NCBI RefSeq assembly: GCF_900240945.1
Contig: NZ_OESG01000011.1
Location: 34,778-98,777 of the forward strand
Reading direction: 5' to 3'
From: Mycobacterium sp. 3519A
Lineage (GTDB): Bacteria > Actinomycetota > Actinomycetes > Mycobacteriales > Mycobacteriaceae
DNA: 64,000 nucleotides
Both the position numbers and the translations under genes were made by a program. Below the pieces are notes generated by a model. The model did no database searches. It worked only from the letters and a program-made list of their open reading frames with translations, and was not told where the DNA came from. This document shows positions 51,890 through 60,835 of this stretch, piece by piece; the stretch's first letter is position 1; the number at the start of each line of letters is the position of its first letter.

Positions 51890-53065
51890 ATGCCAACTCA
51901 AACAGCCACCCTCTATCCCGCCGAGGGCTGGGGCGCGCCCAAGAACCGCAGGGGACACGCCCTGGAGGCCGGCCTCACTGGAATTCCCGAGGGCACCGAG
52001 ATCTTCTCGGCCGACAACCACATCTCGGTCGCCGACGACATCTTCTTCGAGCGATTCCCCGACGACCTGAAGGGCCAAGCGCCACGTATCTGGTACGAGG
52101 ACGGCGCCTACATGGTCGGCATGAAAGGCAAGTCGTGGGTCGGCGGCGACTTCGGTCGCGTACTGATGCAGTACGACGACCTCGCGGGCGCCGCATCCAA
52201 CAACATCGAGGCGCGCATCCAGGAACTCGCCGAGGACGGCATCGACAAGGAGCTGGCGTTCCCGAACGCCGTGCTGGCGCTGTTCCACTACCCGGACAAG
52301 GCACTGCGCGAACGCGTGTTCCGCATCTACAACGAGTACATGGCCGATCTGCAGGAGCGGTCGAACGGCCACTTCTACGGCGTCGGGCTGATCAACTGGT
52401 GGGACCCGAAGGGCACCAGAAGCACGCTCGAGGAGCTGAAGGCGTTGGGGCTCAAGACGTTCCTGCTGCCGCTGAATCCCGGTAAGGACGACGAAGGCAA
52501 CGTCTACGACTACGGCGGCGCGGCGATGGATGCGGTCTGGGACGAGATCGAGGCGGCGGGGCTGCCGGTGACCCACCACATCGGCGAGACCCCGCCGAAG
52601 ACCCCGTGTGAGAACAACAGCGTCGTCGTCGGCATGATGATCAACGTCGACTCGTTCCGCGAGCAGTTCGCCAAGTACGTGTTCTCCGGCATCCTGGACC
52701 GCCACCCGAGCCTGAAGATCGGCTGGTTCGAAGGCGGAATCGCCTGGGTGCCAACGGCGCTGCAGGACGCCGAACACATGCTGGCCTCCTACCGGCACAT
52801 GTTCAACCACGAACTCGCCCACGATGTCCAGTACTACTGGGACAACCACATGGCGGCGTCGTTCATGGTCGACCCGCTCGGTTTGCAGTTGATCGACCGG
52901 ATCGGTGTCGACAACGTGTTCTGGTCGTCGGACTATCCGCACAACGAAAGCACCTTCGGCTACTCGGAAAAGTCGCTGGCGGCCGTCGTCGACGCCGTGG
53001 GCCAGCAGAACGCGGTCAAGATCGTCAGCACGAACATCAAGAAGTTCCTGGGACTCGACGGATGA
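51890..53065 (+). CDS. Amidohydrolase 2 family protein
   Basis: The product is 391 residues. IFSADNHISVADDIFF at the N-terminus, the lysine/histidine region LPVTHHIGETPPKTP, GWFEGGIAWVPTALQDAEHM, and FWSSDYPHNESTFG near the C-terminus are typical of this PF04909 subgroup. Relatives hydrolyse or decarboxylate cyclic acids. It starts at an ATG 15 bp after the P450. It overlaps the M24 gene by 4 bp. Paralogous to the protein at 10208. Confidence 0.86.
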   Translation: MPTQTATLYPAEGWGAPKNRRGHALEAGLTGIPEGTEIFSADNHISVADDIFFERFPDDLKGQAPRIWYEDGAYMVGMKGKSWVGGDFGRVLMQYDDLAGAASNNIEARIQELAEDGIDKELAFPNAVLALFHYPDKALRERVFRIYNEYMADLQERSNGHFYGVGLINWWDPKGTRSTLEELKALGLKTFLLPLNPGKDDEGNVYDYGGAAMDAVWDEIEAAGLPVTHHIGETPPKTPCENNSVVVGMMINVDSFREQFAKYVFSGILDRHPSLKIGWFEGGIAWVPTALQDAEHMLASYRHMFNHELAHDVQYYWDNHMAASFMVDPLGLQLIDRIGVDNVFWSSDYPHNESTFGYSEKSLAAVVDAVGQQNAVKIVSTNIKKFLGLDG

Positions 53066-54297
53066 CCGCATCCTTGACCGCGGTCACCTCCGCGCTGGAT
53101 ATCCCGGACTGGCCCGACCGCAACCGGATGTACCGCGAGAGCGGCGCCCGGCTGCGGGCAGCCATGGCGGACAACGGGGTTGACGCGCTGATACTGCTCG
53201 GCAACGGCAACGTGGTGTATGCCACCGGCGCAAGCTGGCCGCTGCTGGATGCGGGACTGTCCCACGTCGTACGCCCCGTCGCGATAGTGCTGGCCGACGA
53301 CGAGCATCCGCACCTGTTCATGCCGCAGCGGGGTGGTGACGCATCGGAGACGGAGGTGCCATCCGATCACCTGCATCCGCCGCTGTACCTCGAATTTGAG
53401 GAGGGGGTGCAGCATTTCGGCCGGGTATTGGCCGAGCTCATCCCGGCGGGAGCGACGGTCGGCGTCGATGAACTGACCGGCGCGATGCGCCGGGCGGCGG
53501 ACCGGTTGTTCCCTGGTGGCCCACCGGTGGACGCCGCGCCTGTCGTGGGTGCGGCCAAGCTGGTGAAGACGGCCGACCAGATCTCCTGTATCCGGCGGGC
53601 GTGCCGCATCACCGACGAAGCAGCCGTCGACGTGCAGAAGGCCCTCACCCCCGGTGTCCGCCAGATCGACCTGTCGGCCGAATTCGTCCGCCGCGCTTTT
53701 GAACTCGGCGCCACCGCCAGCATGCTGGAGCCGATCTGGCAGGTCATGCCTGCCACCAAGGCCGAGGGCACCTGGACCACACACGGCGACCTGGCGCTTC
53801 CGCTGTTGAGCACGGAGCGCGAACTGGCCAAGGGCGACGTCCTGTGGACGGACGTCAGCATCACCTACACGGGATTCTGCTCGGACTTCGGCAGGACCTG
53901 GCTGGTCGGGGAAACACCGTCCGAACGTCAGCAGGACCAGTTCCGGAAGTGGCGCAGCATCCTCGAAGCGGTGCTGAAGGTGACCAAGGCGGGTGCGACG
54001 TCGGGCGACCTGGCGCGTGCCGCGATCGCTGCCAACGGCGGTCAGAAGCCGTGGCTGCCCCACTTCTATCTCGGCCACGGCATCGGCACCAATGCAGCCG
54101 AAATGCCGATGATCGGAACGGATCTCGGCCAGGAATTCGACGACAACTTCGTCTTCCCGGCCGGCATGGTGCTGGTGCTCGAGCCGGTGGTCTGGGAGGA
54201 CGGCACCGGCGGCTATCGAAGCGAGGAGATTGTGGTGATCACCGAGGACGGCTACGTGCCGTTGACCAACTACCCATATGCTCCCTATGGCGACTGA
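53062..54297 (+). CDS. M24 metallopeptidase-fold protein (complete metal site)
   Basis: This 411-residue creatinase/aminopeptidase P-fold protein has all five metal ligands in place: D264 and D275 (VLWTDVSITYTGFCSDFGRTW), H339 (LGHGIG), E374 (VLEPVVW) and E388 or E389 (RSEEIVV). It could be a proline-type peptidase or a creatinase-like hydrolase; the operon suggests a small-molecule role. Its neighbour downstream is a related protein that has lost most ligands. ATGA coupling with the amidohydrolase gene. Confidence 0.85.
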   Translation: MTASLTAVTSALDIPDWPDRNRMYRESGARLRAAMADNGVDALILLGNGNVVYATGASWPLLDAGLSHVVRPVAIVLADDEHPHLFMPQRGGDASETEVPSDHLHPPLYLEFEEGVQHFGRVLAELIPAGATVGVDELTGAMRRAADRLFPGGPPVDAAPVVGAAKLVKTADQISCIRRACRITDEAAVDVQKALTPGVRQIDLSAEFVRRAFELGATASMLEPIWQVMPATKAEGTWTTHGDLALPLLSTERELAKGDVLWTDVSITYTGFCSDFGRTWLVGETPSERQQDQFRKWRSILEAVLKVTKAGATSGDLARAAIAANGGQKPWLPHFYLGHGIGTNAAEMPMIGTDLGQEFDDNFVFPAGMVLVLEPVVWEDGTGGYRSEEIVVITEDGYVPLTNYPYAPYGD

Positions 54298-55402
54298 GAT
54301 CGTGCCCGACGAGCGGGCATTGCGAATCGGTCGGCGCGAACGTGCCTTCGCCCAGATGGAAGCGCACGACCTCGATGTGCTCGTGCTCGGCAGACAGGCT
54401 AACGTCCGGTATTTCTCGGGCGCGCCGCAGTTGTGGGTCGCAGGCACCCGGCCGTTCGGGCCGATCTGTACCGTCGTGCGTTCGCGTAGAGACATCCACT
54501 TGAACAGCACATGGGACGAGGGCATGCCCGACGACATCCCGCACGACCACCTCTACGGGTTGGCGTGGAACCCGATGACGCTGATCGAGGTGCTCAAAAC
54601 CATCCCCGGCGCGTCGACAGCACGTCGGGTCGGAACCGACGCGCTCACACCGTCATTCGCCAACCTGCTTCCGCTGGCGTTCCCGAACGCCGAGTTCGTC
54701 GACGGCGAACTGGCCATGCGCACCGCGCGGCGGATCAAGACACCGCAAGAGGTGATCGCGCTGCGCGGGGCGCTGCAGGTCGCTGAGGAATCCCTTGCCG
54801 CCGCGGTCGGCGCGCTTGCGGTGGGCGCCACCGAAAAGGACTTGACGGCGATTCTGCTTGAGGCGCAGGCCGCAGGCGGGGTGAGTACACCCGCCACCCA
54901 GGACGGCGCGTGGATCACGTCGCGGCGCGCCGGTGGGCCGATCGAAAGCGGCGATCTGGTGGCCCTCTCGGCGGGCGTCCTGCGCGACGGCTATGTCGGC
55001 GAGGTGGGTCGGACGTGGCCGGTCGGCGAGGTCGATCCGTCGGCGCTGTACGACCGGTGGAATACGCTGTGGGACAAGCTCGCAGCGGCATGTCAACCGG
55101 GCCGGCACGCGGTGGACCTGCTCACGGCGTATGACGACGCCGGTGAGCCGCTGCCGCCGATGCCAGTGGCCCATGGCTTGGGGCTGGGATTCGACCCACC
55201 CGTCGTGGTACCGCAACTGCAGGCCACCGCGGCGCAGGAAATTCTGGAGCCGGGAATGGTGCTGTCGGTCACCGGTTACGTGTCGCAGGACGGGCTGGGT
55301 GCGGTGTTCGGGCGCGAGGCGGTGCTCATCACGCCGGACGGCCCGGAGCTGTTGACGTCGAGCCCGTCGTGGAGCAGTCGCGCCGGCGCGGCAATCAGCT
55401 GA
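54287..55402 (+). CDS. Degenerate M24-fold protein
   Basis: This 371-residue protein has the M24 fold in outline (ITSRRAGGPIESGDLVALSAGVLRDGYVGEVGRTWPVG) but the first aspartate is Ser (ALSAG) and the second is Glu (GEVGRTW). The histidine remains (VAHGLGLGF) and the penultimate glutamate is lost (VLSVTGY). It is probably catalytically dead in the usual way and may partner the protein upstream. The ATG at 54287 was preferred to one three codons upstream. The overlap with the first M24 gene is 11 bp. Confidence 0.83.
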   Translation: MATEIVPDERALRIGRRERAFAQMEAHDLDVLVLGRQANVRYFSGAPQLWVAGTRPFGPICTVVRSRRDIHLNSTWDEGMPDDIPHDHLYGLAWNPMTLIEVLKTIPGASTARRVGTDALTPSFANLLPLAFPNAEFVDGELAMRTARRIKTPQEVIALRGALQVAEESLAAAVGALAVGATEKDLTAILLEAQAAGGVSTPATQDGAWITSRRAGGPIESGDLVALSAGVLRDGYVGEVGRTWPVGEVDPSALYDRWNTLWDKLAAACQPGRHAVDLLTAYDDAGEPLPPMPVAHGLGLGFDPPVVVPQLQATAAQEILEPGMVLSVTGYVSQDGLGAVFGREAVLITPDGPELLTSSPSWSSRAGAAIS

Positions 55403-55412
55403 AGGAGTTCTG

Positions 55413-56381
55413 ATGGCAGACAGCAAAAGTCGGCCCAAGCCCGAAGAGATCATTCTCTACGAGAAGGATCCGAAGACGAAGATCGCCACGATCACCTTCA
55501 ACCGTCCGGAGTTCCTCAATGCGCCCACCTCGGCGGCCAGGCTGCGGTACGCGGATCTGCTTCGCGCGGCGACCGTCGACAACGACGTCAAGGTCGTGGT
55601 GATACGAGGCGTCGGAGACAACCTCGGCAGCGGCGCCGATCTGCCGGAATTCATGGAGGGTTACGACGATACCGATCTCCGGCTGGCCGAACTACGGCTC
55701 GAGGACGAGGGCGTCGGGGAGGTCAGTTACCCGCCTGCGGGCACGTTCCGCAGCGGGGCAACCATCAGCGCGTGGTATGCGAATGTGCAGGCGGGCAACC
55801 GGCCGCTGCAGGAACTCAAGAAGATCAGCATCGTCGAAGCCAAGGGCTACTGCTACGGCTGGCACTTCTACCAGTGCGCCGACGCGGATCTGGTGATCTC
55901 GTCCGAGGATGCCCTTTTCGGTCATCCGTCGTTCCGCTATTACGGCTGGGGCCCGCGGATGTGGACGTGGGTGCAGATGATGGGGCTGCGGAAATTCCAG
56001 GAGATGGTGTTCACCGGACGGCCGTTCACCGCCGCCGAGATGTACGACTGCAATTTTCTCAACAAGGTGGTGCCGCGGGATCAGCTCGAGGCGGAGGTCG
56101 ACAAGTACGCCCGGGCCTGCGCGCGGAACCGGCCTGTTGACACCGTCTTTCAGCAGAAGATGTTCTTCGAGATATACAAGCAGCATCAGGGCGAGTACAT
56201 GGGCAGCTTGTTGTCCGCGTTCTTCGAGTCGATGGGCAGCGGCGTCGCGAACGACGACACCGACGACCTCGACATGATGGATGCCATCGACAGCGGACTG
56301 GCCGACGCCGTCAACGACAACGACGGCAAGTTCCCGCCGGAATTCCGGTTGAGCAAGTCGAACCGCAAGAAGAAGAGCTAG
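55413..56381 (+). CDS. Enoyl-CoA hydratase/isomerase family protein, extended form
   Basis: This 322-residue crotonase-fold protein is longer than usual and has changes at the ordinary active-site loops: TFNRPEFLNAPTSAARLRYADLLRAA, DNLGSGADLPEFMEGY, then KKISIVEAKGYCYGWHFYQCADADLVISSEDALFGHPSFRYYGWGPRMWTW. The usual E/E pair is not obvious. It may be a hydratase, a decarboxylase or a ring-opening hydrolase. Its stop (TAG) overlaps the GTG of the CoA transferase gene. Confidence 0.85.
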   Translation: MADSKSRPKPEEIILYEKDPKTKIATITFNRPEFLNAPTSAARLRYADLLRAATVDNDVKVVVIRGVGDNLGSGADLPEFMEGYDDTDLRLAELRLEDEGVGEVSYPPAGTFRSGATISAWYANVQAGNRPLQELKKISIVEAKGYCYGWHFYQCADADLVISSEDALFGHPSFRYYGWGPRMWTWVQMMGLRKFQEMVFTGRPFTAAEMYDCNFLNKVVPRDQLEAEVDKYARACARNRPVDTVFQQKMFFEIYKQHQGEYMGSLLSAFFESMGSGVANDDTDDLDMMDAIDSGLADAVNDNDGKFPPEFRLSKSNRKKKS

Positions 56382-58783
56382 TGACGGCGCTCGACGGTTT
56401 CATCGTCGTCGACCTCTCCAGCGGCATCGCCGGCGCGTACTGCACCAAGCTGCTGGCCGACGGCGGTGCGGAGATCGTCAAAGTGGAGTCTCCGCAGGGT
56501 GACCCGCTGCGCCGTTGGTCGGCCTCGGGAGCCGACATTCGATCGGGTGACGACGGTGCGCTGTTCAGCTTCCTGGCCTGTTCGAAGCGCAGCGTCGTCG
56601 CGGACGTCGACACCGACCTGGACTTCGTCAACGGGTTGCTCGCCGACGCTGACGCGGTGGTGTGGTCGCGGGGTTCGGCAGTCGCTGAAGCGTTGCCTCC
56701 CGCTGAGATCCACCGGGCGCATCCGCACCTGACCGTCACGTCCATCACGCCGTTCGGTCTGGACGGGCCGTGGGCGGACCGGCCCGCCACCGAGTTCACC
56801 CTGCAGGCGTGGTCCGGCGGCATCGTGGGACTCGGGCGCGGGTCGGCCGACCGCGCACCGGTTTTCGTCGGCGGTCAGGTCGGCGAATACCTCGCGGGCG
56901 CGCATGCCAGCGCAGCGACGTTGGCATCGAGGAGGCGCGGCGCCGCCGAGTTGATAGACCTGTCGATGCTCGAGACCCAGATCCTCGGCCTCACTTATTA
57001 CCCGGTGAGCTACTTCGAGATGCTCGGCAGGCCGTGGCGTGACGCCCGCAGGCTCACGGTGCCCGGTATCGCGCGGGCCAAGGACGGGCTGATCGACATC
57101 GGCTGTGGAACCGCGCAGCAGTGGTTCGACCTGTGCGCGATGACCGGCCACCAGGACTGGATCGACGAGGAGTCGCCGCTGTCGATCACCGAACAGGCCA
57201 ACGAGAAGGCCGACGAACTGTATGGCTGGGTCGAGGGCCAGACCGTCGACGAGATCCGCGATCTCGCGACCGCGTTCCGGATCCCCAACGCGCCGGTCGC
57301 CAACGGTGCCAATGTCGAATCCCTCGACCATTTCGTCGAGCGCAAGTCGTTCGTGCGCAATCCGCGCGATGGGTTCACCCAACCCGCGCCGCCGTATCGC
57401 ACCACGCCGGACGTGCTGCGAGCGCCGCAACCGGCGCCCCGCCTCGGCGAGCACACCGACCACTACCGCCGAAACGGACAAATGGGTCGAAGAAAGGCCC
57501 GAAATCACACCCAAATGTCCGTTTCGGCGTTGCCGTTCGAGGGGTTGCGCGTCGTCGACATGACGACGTTCTGGGCCGGGCCCTCGTGCACGCACATGCT
57601 CGCCATGCTCGGCGCCGAGGTGATCCATGTCGAGTCGACGCGGCGCCCGGACGGCACCCGGTTGATCGCGGGCATCCCAATCACCGAGGACCAGTGGTGG
57701 GAGAAGTCGCCGATCTTCTCCGGGCTCAACACCAACAAGAAGGGGTTGACGCTCGACCTGCAGAGCGCAGCGGGCCGCGAACTGCTGATGCGGCTGATCG
57801 AAACCTGCGACGTCATCGTCGAGAACTTCACCCCCCGCGTGCTTGACCAGATGGGGCTGGATTTCGCTGCCGTGCAGGCGGTCCGGCCCGACGCGATCAT
57901 GCTGCGGATGCCCGGCTTCGGCCTCGACGGCCCGTGGCGGGACAACTCGGCGTTCGCCTACGTCATCGAGGCGGCATCCGGAATCAGTTGGCTGACCGGC
58001 TATCGTGACCGCAATCCGTACGAACCGTATTCCGTGGGCGACCCCAACGCGGGCGTGCACGCGCTCAACGCGTTGCTGATCGCATTCGAGCACCGCCGCC
58101 GGACCGGTCACGGTGTGCACATCGAGGCGGCGATGGTGGACGCCGCGCTCAACGTCGCCGCCGAGCAGGTGATCGAGCACTCGGCATACCGCGCGCTGCT
58201 GCAGCGCGACGGGAATCGCGGTCCGACGGCCGCGCCGCAAAATCTTTACCGCACCAACGAGATCGACGAGTTCGGCAGGCGCGACTGTTGGGTCGCCGTC
58301 GCGGTCACCACCGATGCGCAATGGGCGGGATTGTCTGCAGCACTTGGTGATCCGGACTGGGCGACGGATCCCGCGCTGGCGACGGTAGACGGCAGGCGAC
58401 GACACCACGACCTGATCGACGAGGAGCTGAATGCATGGTGTGACACCCGCACCGGCGACGAGATCGTCGACGCGCTGTGGGACTGCGGCGTTCCGGTCGC
58501 CAAGGTCATGCAACCGCACCGGCAATCGGAGCTGCCGCAGTTGGCCGCGCGCGGTTTCTTCGAGGACGTGGCGCACCCGGTGAACGAGGCAACACCGCAC
58601 AGCACGTTGCCGTTCCGGTCGACCCGCGGGCCCGAGCGCGTCCATGTCCGGCCCGCGCCACTGCTCGGGCAGCACAACCGAGAGGTGCTGTCGGAACTGG
58701 GACTCAGCGACCAGGAAATCGACGATCTCGAAGCCACGGGCGTGATCGGCACAGCGCCGGCAATGGGCGGCGCGAAGGTCTGA
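56381..58783 (+). CDS. Double-domain CaiB/BaiF CoA transferase
   Basis: This 800-residue protein consists of two CoA transferase units in one frame. The first (1-about 360) has FIVVDLSSGIAGAYCTKLLADGGAEIVKVE and ELIDLSMLETQ with the catalytic aspartate. The second (about 385-800) has LRVVDMTTFWAGPSCTHMLAMLGAEVIHVE and GVHIEAAMVDAALN, where the aspartate position reads Glu. The linker, residues about 362-383, is encoded by a 63 bp hairpin (57467-57529). The second unit could start by itself at the ATG at 57515, which lies in the right arm. A recently joined gene pair or a real fusion are both possible. GTG start. Confidence 0.83.
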   Translation: MTALDGFIVVDLSSGIAGAYCTKLLADGGAEIVKVESPQGDPLRRWSASGADIRSGDDGALFSFLACSKRSVVADVDTDLDFVNGLLADADAVVWSRGSAVAEALPPAEIHRAHPHLTVTSITPFGLDGPWADRPATEFTLQAWSGGIVGLGRGSADRAPVFVGGQVGEYLAGAHASAATLASRRRGAAELIDLSMLETQILGLTYYPVSYFEMLGRPWRDARRLTVPGIARAKDGLIDIGCGTAQQWFDLCAMTGHQDWIDEESPLSITEQANEKADELYGWVEGQTVDEIRDLATAFRIPNAPVANGANVESLDHFVERKSFVRNPRDGFTQPAPPYRTTPDVLRAPQPAPRLGEHTDHYRRNGQMGRRKARNHTQMSVSALPFEGLRVVDMTTFWAGPSCTHMLAMLGAEVIHVESTRRPDGTRLIAGIPITEDQWWEKSPIFSGLNTNKKGLTLDLQSAAGRELLMRLIETCDVIVENFTPRVLDQMGLDFAAVQAVRPDAIMLRMPGFGLDGPWRDNSAFAYVIEAASGISWLTGYRDRNPYEPYSVGDPNAGVHALNALLIAFEHRRRTGHGVHIEAAMVDAALNVAAEQVIEHSAYRALLQRDGNRGPTAAPQNLYRTNEIDEFGRRDCWVAVAVTTDAQWAGLSAALGDPDWATDPALATVDGRRRHHDLIDEELNAWCDTRTGDEIVDALWDCGVPVAKVMQPHRQSELPQLAARGFFEDVAHPVNEATPHSTLPFRSTRGPERVHVRPAPLLGQHNREVLSELGLSDQEIDDLEATGVIGTAPAMGGAKV
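57467..57529. repeat. Hairpin repeat inside the CoA transferase frame
   Basis: The arms at 57467-57487 (CGCCGAAACGGACAAATGGGT) and 57509-57529 (ends ACCCAAATG and CCGTTTCGGCG) match 19 of 21 positions as inverted repeats. They encode the linker between the two CoA transferase domains without a stop in the used frame. The inner end GTCCGTTTCGGCG is shared with the hairpin at 48917. Confidence 0.65.
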
Positions 58784-58812
58784 GCGCAAAAGCGGCAAAC
58801 TATCATGGGCGC

Positions 58813-59337
58813 ATGGCTGCAAGTGGAAAGCGTCCGGCCCGCCGGCGAACGTCCCCACTGGATCCCGCGATCGCCGACACGGACGAGGTCTCGGTTTCCA
58901 CCGTCGACGAAACCGACCGCCAGATCATCCGCTTGCTGTGCGCAAACGGACGGGCCAGCAATGTCGACATCGCCAAAACCATCGGTGTCACCGAAACCAC
59001 CGTCCGCAAACGCATCGCCCGGCTGTTGTCCACCGGTGCCATCGAAGTCGTCGCGATCCCGAGCCCGAGCCTGGCCGGACTGAACTTGTCTGCGATCATC
59101 GGGATCTCCACCGAACTGCACAGTCTGCGCACCGTGTGCCGAAACCTCGCGGCGCTGCCCGAGGTCCGCTACTGCGGATACTCAACCGGCCGTTTCGATC
59201 TCATCATCGAGGCCTTCTTCGCCGATCAGGCGCACGTGCTCAGCTTCACCACCGATGTGCTCGGCGCGATGGAGGGTATCACCGCGGTGGAGACGTCGCT
59301 GATCCTCAAGATCGAGAAATTCTCGTTCGAGTGGTAG
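58813..59337 (+). CDS. Lrp/AsnC family transcriptional regulator
   Basis: This 174-residue protein has a basic N-terminal tail (about 1-30), an HTH (DRQIIRLLCANGRASNVDIAKTIGVTETTVRKRIARLL, about 36-73) and a C-terminal RAM/ligand domain (IIGISTELHSLRTVCRNLAALPEVRYCGYSTGRFDLI). It is convergent with the APC permease operon and faces it at its 3' end. The effector may be an amino acid or amine. The ATG at 58813 is preceded by weak ribosome-binding sequence. Confidence 0.87.
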   Translation: MAASGKRPARRRTSPLDPAIADTDEVSVSTVDETDRQIIRLLCANGRASNVDIAKTIGVTETTVRKRIARLLSTGAIEVVAIPSPSLAGLNLSAIIGISTELHSLRTVCRNLAALPEVRYCGYSTGRFDLIIEAFFADQAHVLSFTTDVLGAMEGITAVETSLILKIEKFSFEW

Positions 59338-59341
59338 TCCG

Positions 59342-60835
59342 CTATTCCGTGGCAGGCTGCTCGATCCGGTAGACGTTGATCTTCGTCAGTTGCTCGTACT
59401 GCGAAGGATTGTGGATGCGCAACCAGTAGGTACGCAGCACGCCGACGAGAACCAGCGCGGGAAGACTCAATAGCAGCACGGTGTTGATCCAGCCGGTCTG
59501 CCCGGACAGCAGCGCGAAGTTCTTGGCCACCAGATACGAGGCGATCAGCAGACCCACAAGGCTGAGCAGCGGCGCGACCAACGTGCTCCACCGCGACAGT
59601 CCATGGTCGGTGTGCCGAATGTTGAAGTACACCAGGATCGAAGCCGAACACAGGGTCTGCAACACGATCACTGCGAGCACACCGCCGGAGACCACCGGCA
59701 GGAAGACGTTGAGATAGGCATCCTTGGCGCCCGCGATGATGAAAGCGCCGATCACCAACAACGCGAAAACCGTCTGCACGACGTTCGCACGGTGCGGCGA
59801 GCGGTGGATCGGATGCACGCGCGCGGTGGACTCAGGCAGCAGGCGTTCACGGCCCAGCGTGTGCAGATAGCGAATTGCGGTGTTGTGAAATGCCAATGCT
59901 GACGCGAACGCGCTGGTGACCAACAGAATCTCGGTGACCACGACGGCTGGGTGCCCGACGTAGCTCTCCATGGCGGTGAAGACGAGTCGGACGGGATCGG
60001 CGGTTGCTGCCGCTACGATCTGCGTCTTGCCGTACGCCGTGAAGATGATCCACGCCATGAATGTGTAGAAGATACCCAGGAACCCGACCGCAAGGTAGAT
60101 CGCCCTTGGCACCGTCTTCTCGGGTTGCCGCGACTCCTCGGCGTAGATCGCCGTCGACTCGAATCCGATGAACGCTCCGAACACGATGGCGAACATGGCG
60201 CCCGTGCCGCCGCCCGCGAAGATGGCCGACGGCGCGAACGAACTGAAATCGATGCCTTCCGGGCCGCCCCGGAACAACACGCAGATGCCGAGGATCAGCA
60301 GGACACCGGCCTCGGTCATCAGTGCCACGCCGAGAACCTTGGCGCTGATCGAGATCTGGCGGTGGCCGAGAAACGCCACGATCGCCAGTGCCGCCAAAGA
60401 CCAAACCCACCAGGGGATGTCGGCGCCGGTGACCCTGTCCAACGGTGTCGCGGCGAACGCCCCAACGACGGCGATCTCGCCGATGGCGATGGTCGAGTAG
60501 GAGACCATGGCCAGGACCGCGGCCCCGCCACCGGCCATCTTTCCGAAAGCCTGACCGATGTAGGCGTAGAACGCGCCGGCATTCGGTATGCGCAGCGCCA
60601 TCTTGGTGAGCCCGACGGCGAAGAAGAGCAGCACCAAGCTGGCCACGAGTTGCGCTCCCGGCGCGCCGATTCCGCCGATGCTGAACGACAGCGGCGTGTA
60701 TCCCGCGACGACCAGCAGGGGGCCGGCGGCGGCGATGACGAAGAACGCCAGTTCGAGCGGTCCCATGCCTTTCGGCCGGGCGGAGCTCTGGCCGGTTGCC
60801 GAATCCAGCTTGGGCTTCGGCGAGGTCTCGGTCAT
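59342..60835 (-). CDS. APC family amino acid/amine permease
   Basis: This 497-residue protein has about twelve membrane helices. Recognisable parts are FFVIAAAGPLLVVAGYTPLSFSIGGIGAP near the N-terminus, GAFYAYIGQAFGKMAGGGAAVLAMVSY and GFESTAIYAEESRQPEKTVPRAIYLAV. It imports amino acids, polyamines or related compounds. The ATG at 60835 overlaps the stop of the DUF1116 gene (4 bp). Confidence 0.88.
   Translation of the reverse strand: MTETSPKPKLDSATGQSSARPKGMGPLELAFFVIAAAGPLLVVAGYTPLSFSIGGIGAPGAQLVASLVLLFFAVGLTKMALRIPNAGAFYAYIGQAFGKMAGGGAAVLAMVSYSTIAIGEIAVVGAFAATPLDRVTGADIPWWVWSLAALAIVAFLGHRQISISAKVLGVALMTEAGVLLILGICVLFRGGPEGIDFSSFAPSAIFAGGGTGAMFAIVFGAFIGFESTAIYAEESRQPEKTVPRAIYLAVGFLGIFYTFMAWIIFTAYGKTQIVAAATADPVRLVFTAMESYVGHPAVVVTEILLVTSAFASALAFHNTAIRYLHTLGRERLLPESTARVHPIHRSPHRANVVQTVFALLVIGAFIIAGAKDAYLNVFLPVVSGGVLAVIVLQTLCSASILVYFNIRHTDHGLSRWSTLVAPLLSLVGLLIASYLVAKNFALLSGQTGWINTVLLLSLPALVLVGVLRTYWLRIHNPSQYEQLTKINVYRIEQPATE

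Noticed and set aside
59325..59337. CGAGAAATTCTCG-like palindrome near the end of the Lrp gene
   Set aside because: It lies in coding sequence and has no 3 bp spacer, so it is not counted as a member of the CGAGAAT-N3-ATTCTCG set.
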